This document shows, piece by piece, positions 16,938-26,803 of a stretch of 64,000 nucleotides of DNA. Position 1 is the first letter of the stretch; each line of letters starts with the position of its first letter. The translations under genes were made by a program, and so were the position numbers. The notes below the pieces were generated by a model. The model was not told the origin of the DNA. It did not search any database and saw nothing but the letters and a program-made list of their open reading frames with translations. The DNA comes from Bin5 sp965207495 (GTDB lineage Bacteria > Chloroflexota > Anaerolineae > Caldilineales > Caldilineaceae): NCBI GenBank assembly GCA_965207495.1, contig OZ242287.1, forward strand, positions 2,604,001-2,668,000, in the 5' to 3' direction.

Positions 16938-19037
16938 ATGTCACGAGTCCAAACTAGCCCTTCCAGCCGCTCCGCGTACGCGGTGTGGGTACTGCTGCTG
17001 GCGCTTATGCTGGTGCTGGCGGCCTGCGGTGCCGGCGACGAGCCCGCTGCAGCGGAAGAACCGGCTGCCGCTGAAGAAGCCGCCTCCGCCGATGACAGCG
17101 ATGATGCCTCCGCCGACGATGCAATGATGTCCTCCAACGAGGCGCCCCAACTCGCCGAAATGGTCGCTGCCGGCGACCTGCCTCCCCTCGAAGAACGTAT
17201 TCCCAACGATCCGCTGGTAATCGACCTTCCCTGGATCGAGATCGGCAAATATGGTGGCGCTTTGAAGCGCACCACCACCCGCAGCGATTTTCGCAGCACT
17301 TCGGCCTATATGTACGGCCACTCGCCCCTGCATTGGGAAGAGGGCGGCACAGCCGTCGGCCCTGGGCTGGCCAGAGCCTGGGAGAGTAACGCCGACGCCA
17401 CTGAGTGGACCTTCTATTTCCGAGAGGGCACCAGGTGGTCCGACGGCCAGCCCTTTACCGTAGACGACATCCTCTTTTGGTGGGAGGACATGGCTGCCAA
17501 TCCGGATCATCCAATGGCAATGCCGGCCTGGACACTCGTTGGCGGCCAGCCCATGACTGCCGAAAAGATCGACGACTACTCGATTCGCTTCACCTTCGTT
17601 TCTCCCTCTCCCCTTATCGAGAGAGAGCTGGCCGCATTCGTCAATGGCGGAATCTCAGGCAACTTCGGGCCCTACCCCCGTCACTACCTGGAGCAGTTCC
17701 ACCCCGACTACTCTGACGCCGCCGACTATGAAGAGTTCACCGAAAAGCAGGACTGGTGGATCAACCCCGACAGGCCTGTCTTGAACGCCTGGATGCCGGT
17801 TACGCTTGAGCCAGGCAACCGCCTGATTCTGGAGCGCAATCCCTACTACTATGTTGTCGATACCGCCGGCAACCAGCTTCCCTATATGGACAAGCTGGAA
17901 GTAATCTACTCTGAGAACGCCGAAGTGCTGAAGTTGCGCATCTTCAACGGCGATGTCAACTTTCACGCCCATCCCCATCTCTCGCTACGTGACCTGGCTG
18001 TCTTGAAAGAGAATGAGGCCAATGGCGACTATCGCGTCCTCCTCTGGGATAACGGCGCCGGCGGCGCACCCGCCTGGGGCGTCAACTGGAACAACCCGGA
18101 CGACGGCAAGCGCGAAATCGTTCGCACAGTCCAGTACCGTAGAGCCCTGTCCCACGCCATGGACCGCGAGCGTATCCGAAAGATCACCTTCCTCGGCTTG
18201 GGCGAGGAGGCCAGCACCGGCACCATGTCCCCCAACTCAGTCCAATTCAATCGCTCGGAAAGAGGCAAAGAGATTCTGGTCGAATGGCGAGAGTCTGCAG
18301 TCACCTATGACCCTGAACTGGCCGCCAGCCTCCTTGACGAGATCGACGTCACTGACCAGGATGGCGACGGCTTCCGCGATCTCCCCGACGGCTCACCTCT
18401 CGAAGTCCGAATCGACTTCCCGGCCGGCAATACCGCCTTCCTCGAAACGGCCGAACTGATGGTTGAGGACTGGAAAGCGGTCGGCCTTAACGCCTATGTC
18501 AATTCGATTCCCGGCTCGCAAGTCGGCGTGATGACAACCAACGCCACCTACGACATTCGCCTCTATGGCGGCGGCGCACCTGACGGTCCCGATGTCTTGA
18601 CCTACCCTGCCTGGCTTGTTTCTTACGGCAGCGGTGGTCGCTGGGCCCCCCTATACGGCGCATGGATGGCCGCAGAGGGCACGCCCAAAGAGGGCACAGA
18701 GCTGGATCTGGACCCGCGCGACCGCACGCCCCCGCGTGAAGAAATCCCAGTCGACGATCCCATGTTTCGCATGTGGGAGCTCTACAAGCTGGCAATTGCC
18801 GAAGTGGACGTCGCCAAACGCGACGAACTGACCTTCCAGATAATCCAGATTCACATCGACGAAGGTCCCTTCCTGCTGGGAGGCATCGCCGATCCTCCCA
18901 ATATCGTAGTCGCCGGTAACATGATTCACAACGTGCCCACGCGCGATGACCTTCCGCTCGGCGGTTGGCATGGCCCTGGTGTCCTTGGCATGCCCGGCGC
19001 AATGACCTATCCGGAAGTATACTTTTACGAAGAGTAG
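16938..19037 (+). CDS. ABC transporter substrate-binding lipoprotein, family 5
   Basis: A roughly 700-residue extracytoplasmic solute-binding protein of the oligopeptide/nickel/glycoside type (SBP_bac_5). It has a lipoprotein signal: hydrophobic core WVLLLALMLVL and lipobox LAAC with Cys30, then a low-complexity Ala/Glu/Asp linker to about residue 75. The family signature VQYRRALSHAMDRERI lies near residue 405. The start at 16938 is chosen because AAAGGAG lies 9 nt upstream; the in-frame ATG at 16920 overlaps that site. At about 700 residues it is longer than typical DppA/OppA proteins, like the family members linked to sugar uptake. It is followed by two cognate permease genes. The ligand is unknown; an oligosaccharide is as likely as a peptide given the sulfatase context. 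Confidence 0.9.
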   Translation: MSRVQTSPSSRSAYAVWVLLLALMLVLAACGAGDEPAAAEEPAAAEEAASADDSDDASADDAMMSSNEAPQLAEMVAAGDLPPLEERIPNDPLVIDLPWIEIGKYGGALKRTTTRSDFRSTSAYMYGHSPLHWEEGGTAVGPGLARAWESNADATEWTFYFREGTRWSDGQPFTVDDILFWWEDMAANPDHPMAMPAWTLVGGQPMTAEKIDDYSIRFTFVSPSPLIERELAAFVNGGISGNFGPYPRHYLEQFHPDYSDAADYEEFTEKQDWWINPDRPVLNAWMPVTLEPGNRLILERNPYYYVVDTAGNQLPYMDKLEVIYSENAEVLKLRIFNGDVNFHAHPHLSLRDLAVLKENEANGDYRVLLWDNGAGGAPAWGVNWNNPDDGKREIVRTVQYRRALSHAMDRERIRKITFLGLGEEASTGTMSPNSVQFNRSERGKEILVEWRESAVTYDPELAASLLDEIDVTDQDGDGFRDLPDGSPLEVRIDFPAGNTAFLETAELMVEDWKAVGLNAYVNSIPGSQVGVMTTNATYDIRLYGGGAPDGPDVLTYPAWLVSYGSGGRWAPLYGAWMAAEGTPKEGTELDLDPRDRTPPREEIPVDDPMFRMWELYKLAIAEVDVAKRDELTFQIIQIHIDEGPFLLGGIADPPNIVVAGNMIHNVPTRDDLPLGGWHGPGVLGMPGAMTYPEVYFYEE

Positions 19038-19331
19038 AATTGCAGACCTGTCTTCCTATCTGATCGATTCGGTCTGCAACCGTTTTGAACGCCCGTGCAG
19101 GAAAACGCCGCAAGCCGAACCGGACGCGAAATCCAGTATCATCCGGCCAGTAAGGGGCGAAACGAAGGGATGACAGAAAAAGGGAGAGAGGAGTGGATTC
19201 CAAACTCCTCTCTCCCGCGTAGAAACTAGGAAACTCGTATTCAAACGGGCCGACAGGCGGGCGTTTCGTCCGCTTTCTTGTATACTATTGTCGCGTGAAA
19301 TCAGGAACGGGCTGCACGTTGGAGGCCGGTG
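19038..19331. other. Binding protein/permease spacer with hairpin
   Basis: About 290 nt between the binding protein and the first permease. A 13-bp perfect inverted repeat, GGGAGAGAGGAGT at 19182-19194 and its complement at 19204-19216, forms a strong stem with a 9-nt loop. On the plus strand no U-tract follows, so it may stabilise the upstream mRNA or cause partial read-through. On the minus strand it would be followed by TTTTT. Confidence 0.55.
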
Positions 19332-20315
19332 TTGCAACAATTCATCATCCCCCGCTTTCTATACATGCTGGTCACGATGTTCTTTGTCTCGATCGTGGGC
19401 TTCGTGATAATTAATCTGCCCCCTGGCACCTACCTGGATGTCTATCGCGAAGAGCTGGAAGCCCAGGGAACAACTACGACAGAGGCCCAGCTGGAAACGA
19501 TTATTAATCAGTACGGCCTCGATCAACCGATATACGTACAGTATTGGAAATGGGTGTCCGGTTTCGTACAAGGAGACTTCGGAAGGTCGTTCGCCTACAA
19601 TAAGGATGTCAGCGAATTGATCTGGGAACGGCTGATGTTGACAATGCTGATCTCGATTTCAACCCTGATCTTGACCTGGATAATCGCTATTCCAATCGGC
19701 ATCTACTCTGCCACGCACCAGTACCAGGCCAGCGACCACCTTTTCACAACTATCGGAATGGTCGGCCTGTCGATCCCAAACTTTCTTCTGGCCCTTGTCT
19801 TCATGGTTATCGCTGCGATGGTCTTCGATCAGTCGGTGGGAGGCCTCTTCTCCCCTGAATATCAGGACGCGCCCTGGAATTTCGCCAAACTATGGGATCT
19901 GGTGAAACACATGTGGATCCCGGTTGTTGTCGTCGGCACCTCTGGCACCGCCGGACTCATCCGCATGATGCGCGGCAATCTTCTCGATGTGCTCAAAATC
20001 GCCTACATTACGTCGGCTCGCGCCAAGGGCCTCCCGGAGCGCCGCGTAATTTGGGTCCACGCCGTGCGCAATGCCATCCACCCTCTTATCATGATATTGG
20101 GCACCAGTCTCCCGCAAATCATCTCTGGCGCAACCATCGTTTCGATGGTACTCAGCCTGCCCACAACAGGCCCGCTCTACTTCACCGCCCTTCTTGAGCA
20201 GGACATGTACCTGGCCGGCACCTTTCTCGTCTTCCTGGCCGGGCTCCTGGTTATCGGCAACTTCCTGGCCGATATCCTGCTCGTCTGGGTCGATCCCCGC
20301 ATCCGCTACTCTTGA
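19332..20315 (+). CDS. ABC transporter permease, DppB-like
   Basis: A roughly 327-residue inner-membrane permease of the binding-protein-dependent family. The first helix begins at the N-terminus (FIIPRFLYMLVTMFFVS) and is followed by a long extracytoplasmic loop with QYGLDQPIYVQYWKWV, typical of DppB/OppB. The ATPase-contact EAA loop reads TSARAKGLPERR followed by HAVRNAIHP. A GGAGG at 19321-19325 sits 6 nt before TTG 19332 and 3 nt before GTG 19329; either could be the start. It overlaps or abuts the next permease gene, indicating coupled synthesis. Confidence 0.88.
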   Translation: MQQFIIPRFLYMLVTMFFVSIVGFVIINLPPGTYLDVYREELEAQGTTTTEAQLETIINQYGLDQPIYVQYWKWVSGFVQGDFGRSFAYNKDVSELIWERLMLTMLISISTLILTWIIAIPIGIYSATHQYQASDHLFTTIGMVGLSIPNFLLALVFMVIAAMVFDQSVGGLFSPEYQDAPWNFAKLWDLVKHMWIPVVVVGTSGTAGLIRMMRGNLLDVLKIAYITSARAKGLPERRVIWVHAVRNAIHPLIMILGTSLPQIISGATIVSMVLSLPTTGPLYFTALLEQDMYLAGTFLVFLAGLLVIGNFLADILLVWVDPRIRYS

Positions 20316-20317
20316 TC

Positions 20318-21451
20318 ATGGCGACAACCGCTTCAACCGTCGATCTTCAGTCCGGAAATAATGCCCGCAAAACTGCGGCCCTTTCGCCCGCCAGGCTGAT
20401 CGGGCGCCGTTTTCTGCGCAACCGGCTGGCAATCGGTGGCAGCCTCGTCATGATCCTCTTATACATGTCAGCCTTGTTTGCTGACTTTCTGGCCCCGGTT
20501 CCCTTTACCGACGTGCACGAAGACTACGTATTTGTGCCCCCGCAACTGCCCCGTTTTCTCGATGAACAGGGAAACTTTCACCTGCGTCCCTTTGTCTACG
20601 GCCTGGACAGCAAGATTGACATGGACACTTTCCGCTGGGTCCATGACGAAGACTTCGAAACCATCTACCCGATTTACTTCTTTGTAAAGGGTTACGAATA
20701 CAAACTGTTCGGACTGATCCCGTTCGACCGCCATCTATATGGGGTCGAGGAGCCCGGCGTCTTCTATCTGTTGGGCAGCGACGATTTGGGCCACGATATG
20801 GTCGCGCGCGTCTTTATGGGCGCTCGCGTCTCGCTCACGATCGGACTTCTCGGTGTGATCCTGACCATCATCTTCGGTGCCTCGCTGGGCACCATTTCAG
20901 GCTATTACGGCGGGGCACTCGATACACTGATCCAACGAGTCATAGAGTTTCTGATGTCCTTCCCGGCCATTCCTTTGTGGGCTGCTCTCGCCGCGGCAAT
21001 GCCTCCAACCTGGTCCCCCCTGCAACGATTCTTTGCCATTTCAGTAATCCTCTCCCTGATCCAGTGGACGGGCCTCGCGCGACAGGTACGTGCAAAAGTG
21101 CTGTCCTTCCGCGAAATGGAATACTCGCTCGCAGCCAGGGCCGCCGGCGCTTCTGACTTCCGCATCATCTTCCGCCACATGCTCCCCAACGCCTTCAGCC
21201 ACATCATCGTCGTCGCCACCCTCGCCATCCCAGGCATGATTCTCGCAGAAACCGCCCTCAGCTTTCTCGGCCTCGGCATTCAGCCGCCTCAGACCAGCTG
21301 GGGAGCCCTCCTGAAACAAGCCCAGCTGGTGAGCGTCCTCCTCCAGCAACCGTGGCTCCTGATTCCCGCCTTCTTCGTCATCGCCGCCGTCCTCACCTTC
21401 AACTTCGTCGGTGACGGCCTCCGCGACGCGGTCGACCCCTATTCGCTGTGA
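20318..21451 (+). CDS. ABC transporter permease, DppC-like
   Basis: A 377-residue permease partner of the preceding DppB-like protein. The N-terminal cytoplasmic tail is followed by a first helix, then an unusually long extracytoplasmic loop of about 100 residues (roughly 50-150) before the GLLGVILTIIFGASLG helix; typical DppC proteins have a much shorter loop. The EAA motif is LAARAAGASDFRIIFRHMLPN. The ATG at 20318 lies directly after the previous stop codon; a TTG at 20312 is an alternative. No ATP-binding subunit follows, because the next gene is an unrelated lipoprotein. The importer therefore relies on ATPases encoded elsewhere. Confidence 0.88.
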   Translation: MATTASTVDLQSGNNARKTAALSPARLIGRRFLRNRLAIGGSLVMILLYMSALFADFLAPVPFTDVHEDYVFVPPQLPRFLDEQGNFHLRPFVYGLDSKIDMDTFRWVHDEDFETIYPIYFFVKGYEYKLFGLIPFDRHLYGVEEPGVFYLLGSDDLGHDMVARVFMGARVSLTIGLLGVILTIIFGASLGTISGYYGGALDTLIQRVIEFLMSFPAIPLWAALAAAMPPTWSPLQRFFAISVILSLIQWTGLARQVRAKVLSFREMEYSLAARAAGASDFRIIFRHMLPNAFSHIIVVATLAIPGMILAETALSFLGLGIQPPQTSWGALLKQAQLVSVLLQQPWLLIPAFFVIAAVLTFNFVGDGLRDAVDPYSL

Positions 21452-21575
21452 GCGAAGGCAACAGGAGATCGATGACTTTCGTCGGGCGGTTCCCAATCCG
21501 AGATGGGCAACCACGTACTCTGCTTCGTCGTCCCTGCCTGAACTGCAAGCTACCTAACTGAACCCCGAGTCAAGA

Positions 21576-23342
21576 ATGAAATTCCATGCGAGAACAGTCT
21601 CAAACCTTTCAATCCTGATTGTCTTCATCGCTCTCGCCACTGGCGCTTGCACCTCTGCTTCCACACCTCCTGCATCGGATTCTGGAAGGACCGAATCAGA
21701 ATCAACCGTAACAGAGAAATCAATAGCGAGCCTGAGCCTCTCAGTATCTTCGAGACGGTCGGGGCAAGCCCCGCCTCTGCTTCTCCCGCCGCTTGGCGAA
21801 AATGTCGCGCCTCTCGCATCAGGGCTCGCCTACATCAGAGGGCCCGAAGATCACCTCATCGTCGACAAACAAGCTTATCTTGCAATCGATGGCGACCCGG
21901 AAACGATCTGGAGCTCAAAACAGCCCGCACCGCAATGGTTCTCCATTTACTTAGACCAAACCTACATCGTAGACAGAGTAGAATTGGTCATCACCCAGGC
22001 CCCGCCAGGTCCCACGACTCACGAAATCTGGCTGGGACATGGGTCAGGCCTGCGCACATTCTACAAGCGCCTGTCCGAAGTCCACACCGAGGATGGGCAG
22101 GTCTTGGCCGTCTCTATCGAACCCCCCCGGGCAATAAACGAAGTCATGATCCTGACCCTTCACAGCCCAAGCTGGATCGCCTGGCGCGATTTCCGCGTCT
22201 ACGGCGCCCAGCCGGACCTACCTGCCGCACAAGACGAGGCGCCCCCCTTTGTTGTCTCCGAAGTGGCAAAGGGGCTGGAATATCCAGTCCGCGTAACCCA
22301 CGCCGGCGACGGTAGCGGGCGCATCTTCGTAGTCGAGCAGCTAGGCCGCATTCGCATAGTCAACGAGAGTGGCGCCAGCGATATACCCTTCCTCGACATC
22401 TCGGAGCGCGTTAACTGCTGCGAGGGCGAACGCGGCATGTTCGGCCTCGCGTTTCCCCCGTCCTATCCCGAAACCGGGCTCTTCTTCGTCAGCTACACCA
22501 ATAGCCAGAATGCCACAACCATCAGCCGATTTGACACCACCGTCGACCCCAATCGTGCCGACGAAAACAGTGAGGAGATACTCCTTACCATCGATCAGCC
22601 CCACGAGAACCACAATGGCGGCCACCTGGCATTCGGTCCCCAGGACGGCTATCTCTACATAGGAAGCGGAGACGGCGGACTCCCTCGCGATCCCGACAAT
22701 CGAGGGCAGACGACCGACACGCTTCTGGGCAAACTCCTCCGCATCGACGTCGAGTCCAACGAAAAGCCCTACGGCGTACCTGCCGACAATCCCTTTGTTC
22801 AGGTAGATGGCTATCGCCCGGAGATCTGGGCGCTGGGCCTGCGCAATCCATGGGGATTCGCCTTCGACAAGCAGAACGGCGACCTCTATCTGCCCGACAC
22901 CGGCAACTTTAAGCGCGAGGAAGTAAACTTCCAGAAGGCTGGTACGGGCGGCGGCCAGAACTATGGCTGGCCAGTCATGGAAGGCAGCATTTGTTTCGAA
23001 CATGACGTCCTCACCTGCAGCGCCGGAGACCTCGTCCTGCCTGTAGCCGAATATGACCACACACTTGGATGCGCAATAGTGGGCGGAGCCGTCTACGGCG
23101 GAGACAGCCTCCCCGGCCTCCAAGGCGCTTTCATCGTCGCAGATTACTGTACGAGTAAAATCTGGGGAATAATAGGTTCCAAAGAGGATACTAGTAGAGG
23201 AACAGCAACAGTTTGGCAAAGTCAACTCTTGGCATCCGCTGGCCTGCCGGTCAGTAGTGTTGGTGCCGACCAAGACGGCAACATATACTTCACAATCCAT
23301 GCAGAAGAAGATGGGGCAATCTACACCCTTGTCGAAGAATAG
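21576..23342 (+). CDS. F5/8C-like + glucose/sorbosone dehydrogenase lipoprotein (module 1)
   Basis: A 588-residue secreted lipoprotein with lipobox ATGAC (Cys25). Residues about 75-215 form an F5/8-type-C-like beta-sandwich (AIDGDPETIWSSKQPAPQW, VDRVELVITQ, WIAWRDFRVYG). Residues about 225-585 form a GSDH-type six-bladed beta-propeller: HAGDGSGRIFVVEQ, ERGMFGLAFPP, HNGGHLAFGP with the putative catalytic His, LRIDVES, and GLRNPWGFAFD with the conserved Arg. A vicinal NCC pair and further cysteines (SICF, LTCS, LGCA, DYCT) suggest disulfides outside the cell. The family includes PQQ-dependent aldose dehydrogenases and HHIP-like proteins; PQQ dependence is likely but unproven. First of four consecutive paralogues. 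Confidence 0.88.
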   Translation: MKFHARTVSNLSILIVFIALATGACTSASTPPASDSGRTESESTVTEKSIASLSLSVSSRRSGQAPPLLLPPLGENVAPLASGLAYIRGPEDHLIVDKQAYLAIDGDPETIWSSKQPAPQWFSIYLDQTYIVDRVELVITQAPPGPTTHEIWLGHGSGLRTFYKRLSEVHTEDGQVLAVSIEPPRAINEVMILTLHSPSWIAWRDFRVYGAQPDLPAAQDEAPPFVVSEVAKGLEYPVRVTHAGDGSGRIFVVEQLGRIRIVNESGASDIPFLDISERVNCCEGERGMFGLAFPPSYPETGLFFVSYTNSQNATTISRFDTTVDPNRADENSEEILLTIDQPHENHNGGHLAFGPQDGYLYIGSGDGGLPRDPDNRGQTTDTLLGKLLRIDVESNEKPYGVPADNPFVQVDGYRPEIWALGLRNPWGFAFDKQNGDLYLPDTGNFKREEVNFQKAGTGGGQNYGWPVMEGSICFEHDVLTCSAGDLVLPVAEYDHTLGCAIVGGAVYGGDSLPGLQGAFIVADYCTSKIWGIIGSKEDTSRGTATVWQSQLLASAGLPVSSVGADQDGNIYFTIHAEEDGAIYTLVEE

Positions 23343-23438
23343 CCCGAACCGATAAATGGCCCCCTGCAAGAGGAAATCTGCAGAAAACAGAATGTTCAAT
23401 CCAACACCAGTTAGACCAATGGCAACTATTTTGACTCC

Positions 23439-26400
23439 ATGAAGAGATCTGTCTGCCTCCTGATACTGGCATTTTCGACCTTAACTGCATCGGCATGTGA
23501 ATCAACGTCGCAGAATAGCCAAGCCGCCCAAGCTCCAGCCTCGATAGCCAACTTCACCGTCTCAGTTTTTCCCGCATCGGCCTGGGTGGCCTCCCCCTTT
23601 GGGCCCCAACCACTGGGAGAAAACGTCGCCCTAAAGGGCTACGCAACCGCCTCGGCGAGAGACTCTGCCGGCCTTCTGTCCGTCGATGCCGTGACAGCCA
23701 ATCTGGCAATTGATGGCGATTCCTCCTCAGTGTGGAGCTCACAGCAGCCCGCCCCGCAGTGGTTCTCCGTGGCTCTCGACGATCTCTACCTGGTAAACCG
23801 AATACAGATGGCGGTTACACAGTCGCCCGCAGGCCCAACGTCTCACGAAATCTGGCTGGGAAACGGTTCCGGCAACCGTACACTTTTCACCAGGCTCTAC
23901 AATGTCCCGACCGAAGAGGGTCAGCTTCTTAACGTGGAACTAAATCCTCCTCAGGTGGTCGACGAAGTCTTTATACTTACACTTGACAGCCCCAGTTGGG
24001 TAGCATGGCGCGAAATTAGAGTGTACGGGCTTCCAGTAGCAGAGTCGCCTGCCACGCACAGCCCGCCTCGACTGACTCTCCAACCCATCCTTACCGGCCT
24101 GAATATGCCGGTCCAGGTTACCCATGCCAACGATCAGAGCGGGCGCCTATTCATTGCCGAGAAAAAAGGACGCATTCGCGTCGTAAAGAATGGAACCGCC
24201 CTTGCTACACCATTCTTGGACATCTCCGAACGGGTTCGCTGCTGTGCGCATAGGGGCCTGATCGACATCGCCTTCCCGCCCTCGTCCGTCGCCTCCGGGC
24301 ACTTCTACGTAAGCTATTCAAACGCCGATGGCCATACCGTCGTCAGCCGCTACCACACCTCAGACGACCCCGACCGAGCCGACCCCGACAGTGAAGAAGT
24401 TGTGCTGACCATCGAACAGCCAGCCGAACACCACAACGGCGGCCACATGGCTTTTGGTCCCCGCGACGGTTTCCTCTACATATCCAGTGGGGATGGAGGC
24501 TTGTTCAGCTATCCCGAAAACCCGGCACTGGACCGTGACACGTTGCTAAGCAAACTTCTACGCATCGACGTCGAATCGAGCGCCCGGCCATACCGCATTC
24601 CGGACAGCAATCCCTTCGTGCACGAAAACGGCTACCGCGGCGAAATCTGGTCAATGGGGCTGCGCAACCCCGGCAATTTCGCATTCGACAGTGAAACAGG
24701 GGATCTCTTTATCCCCGACTCCGGTCACCGCCGCCGCGAAGAGATTAACTTCCAGTCCGCGACCAGCTCCGGTGGCGAAGACTACGGCTGGTTCAGAATG
24801 GAGGCGAATCTTTGCTTCGACAACTTTGTCGTGCCCTGCAGCGCTGAATCGTTGACCCTTCCCGTTGCCGAATATGATCACTCGCAGGGCTGTGCCGTCT
24901 CTGGCGGCGGCGTTTACCGTGGGCCTGGCTCCCCCGCCCTGCAAGGCCTGTTCCTCTTTTCCGACTCCTGCAGCGGCCGCATCTGGGGACTGAAACGACC
25001 GGACAATGCCAATGAATTGGGATGGCAGAGCACGCTCCTGATGAACACACCCCTCTCAATCAGTAGCATCGGTCAAGACGAAGTCGGCAATCTCTATGCC
25101 ACCAGCTTCGACGACGGCGTCCTCTATCGGCTAGCCGAAAGGCTTGACAGCGCAGAAAACGGCAAAAACGTCCGCGAAAACGTCGCCCTCCGGGGATCGG
25201 GACTTGCATCCTCCCTGAACGAGTCCGTTGCCCTGGCAATCGACGGTGATACCGCCACCGCCTGGGAAGCTGATCTGCCCCCGCCCATATGGTTCTCAGT
25301 CCGCCTGGATGACCTCTACCTGATCGATCAGGTAGAACTGGTCTTTCCTCAAGACGCCCACGCGCCGGCAACGCTCGAACTTTGGTTGGGCAACGCATCT
25401 GGGACCCGCACACGCTACAACCGGCTTGAGGGCGTCCGGCCTGATAGCCAACGCTTACTGACCATCCCAATCGATCCCCCACAAGTCGCCAATGAACTGA
25501 TGCTGCTCTCTCTGCAGGGCCAGGATGCCGTCGCCTGGCATGAAGTCAGAGTCTTTGGCTCCCCTGCTGACTCCATGCGAACGGAAAGCGCCATGCCCCG
25601 CGTGCGTCTTGCCGAGACCGTGTCCGGACTGGAACTCCCAGTCCTGATTTCGCACGCTGGCGACGGCAGCGGCCGTATCTTCATAGCCGAGCAGAAAGGA
25701 CGGATCCGGATCTTGAAGGACGGCCGCCTTCTGGAGGCTCCCTTTCTTGACATTTCGGATAACGTAGCCTGTTGCGGAGAACGGGGACTTTTCGGCCTCG
25801 CCTTTCCGCCATCCTATGCCGAAAGCCGGCACGTCTACGTCAGCTACTCAAACCTTGAAGGCGATACCATCGTCAGCCGCTTTAACACATCAGAGGACCC
25901 GGACAGAGCGGAACGTGAATCCGAGGAAGTCCTACTGAAGATCGCCCAACCCGATAAGGTCCACAACGGCGGCCACCTTGCCTTTGGCCCCAGGGACGGC
26001 TACCTGTATATAGGCAGTGGCGACGGCGGCACCTTCCGCGATCCAGAAAATATGGCTCAGAGGCCGGACACGCTACTTGGGAAAATCCTACGAATCGACG
26101 TAGAATCCGGCGTCGTCCCCTATGCTGTCCCGCCTGACAACCCCTTTACCAATGTAGAAGGCTTCCGCCAGGAAATCTGGGCCCTGGGTCTTCGTAACCC
26201 GTGGGGCTTTGCATTCGATAGGGTAACCGGAGATCTTTTCATTCCCGACGTGGGAGGCAGCCTGCGCGAAGAAGTTAACTATCTGCCTGCAAATGACGCA
26301 GCCGGAAGTAATTTCGGCTGGGCTGTCATGGAAGGCACCAACTGCTTCGATCACGACTTCCTCGTCTGCAACGCCCAAGGACTCACCTCTCCCGTCGCAG

Positions 26401-26687
26401 AGTACGACCACGCACAGGGATGCGCTGTCGTCGGCGGTGCAGTTTACGGGGGGACCGCCATCCCCGCCTTGAATGGCCTCTTTCTCTTCGCCGATTTCTG
26501 CCGCGGTGACATTTGGGGCCTCCAACGAACATTTGACGCCTCGGAAGGGCAATCTGAAATAAGGTGGCAGAGCGCCCTCCTCACTAACGCCGGCTTCCCC
26601 ATCAGTAGCCTCGGCTCAGACGAAGAAGGCAACGTATACGCCGCCGGCTACCAGAATGGTACAATCTATATGATCACTTCGCGATAG
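23439..26687 (+). CDS. Double-module F5/8C + GSDH lipoprotein (modules 2a and 2b)
   Basis: A 1082-residue lipoprotein (lipobox near Cys20, TASAC) containing the whole module twice: F5/8C-like at about 55-205, GSDH at 215-565, second F5/8C-like at 575-715, second GSDH at 725-1080. Both propellers keep HNGGH and CC(x)nRG signatures. Module 2b has the standard GLRNPWGFAFD. Module 2a reads GLRNPGNFAFD, changing the Pro-Trp-Gly core next to the conserved Arg, so 2a may have altered or lost activity. The arrangement implies in-frame fusion of two neighbouring paralogues. It lies 96 nt after module 1 on the same strand, probably in one transcription unit. Confidence 0.88.
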   Translation: MKRSVCLLILAFSTLTASACESTSQNSQAAQAPASIANFTVSVFPASAWVASPFGPQPLGENVALKGYATASARDSAGLLSVDAVTANLAIDGDSSSVWSSQQPAPQWFSVALDDLYLVNRIQMAVTQSPAGPTSHEIWLGNGSGNRTLFTRLYNVPTEEGQLLNVELNPPQVVDEVFILTLDSPSWVAWREIRVYGLPVAESPATHSPPRLTLQPILTGLNMPVQVTHANDQSGRLFIAEKKGRIRVVKNGTALATPFLDISERVRCCAHRGLIDIAFPPSSVASGHFYVSYSNADGHTVVSRYHTSDDPDRADPDSEEVVLTIEQPAEHHNGGHMAFGPRDGFLYISSGDGGLFSYPENPALDRDTLLSKLLRIDVESSARPYRIPDSNPFVHENGYRGEIWSMGLRNPGNFAFDSETGDLFIPDSGHRRREEINFQSATSSGGEDYGWFRMEANLCFDNFVVPCSAESLTLPVAEYDHSQGCAVSGGGVYRGPGSPALQGLFLFSDSCSGRIWGLKRPDNANELGWQSTLLMNTPLSISSIGQDEVGNLYATSFDDGVLYRLAERLDSAENGKNVRENVALRGSGLASSLNESVALAIDGDTATAWEADLPPPIWFSVRLDDLYLIDQVELVFPQDAHAPATLELWLGNASGTRTRYNRLEGVRPDSQRLLTIPIDPPQVANELMLLSLQGQDAVAWHEVRVFGSPADSMRTESAMPRVRLAETVSGLELPVLISHAGDGSGRIFIAEQKGRIRILKDGRLLEAPFLDISDNVACCGERGLFGLAFPPSYAESRHVYVSYSNLEGDTIVSRFNTSEDPDRAERESEEVLLKIAQPDKVHNGGHLAFGPRDGYLYIGSGDGGTFRDPENMAQRPDTLLGKILRIDVESGVVPYAVPPDNPFTNVEGFRQEIWALGLRNPWGFAFDRVTGDLFIPDVGGSLREEVNYLPANDAAGSNFGWAVMEGTNCFDHDFLVCNAQGLTSPVAEYDHAQGCAVVGGAVYGGTAIPALNGLFLFADFCRGDIWGLQRTFDASEGQSEIRWQSALLTNAGFPISSLGSDEEGNVYAAGYQNGTIYMITSR

Positions 26688-26803
26688 ACCGTCGACCTGC
26701 TTGTCCGGACCACTGGCTAAAAGAGTTTCCAATCTTTCCATCGTGTTCCGCCAAGCCATCTCAACATCACCTTAAACGTCCTCTCCCATCATATGAGCCC
26801 CCA

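Noticed and set aside
22341..23399. 352-codon minus-strand ORF opposite GSDH module 1
   Set aside because: Shadow of the GSDH gene; analogous shadows recur opposite the other modules.
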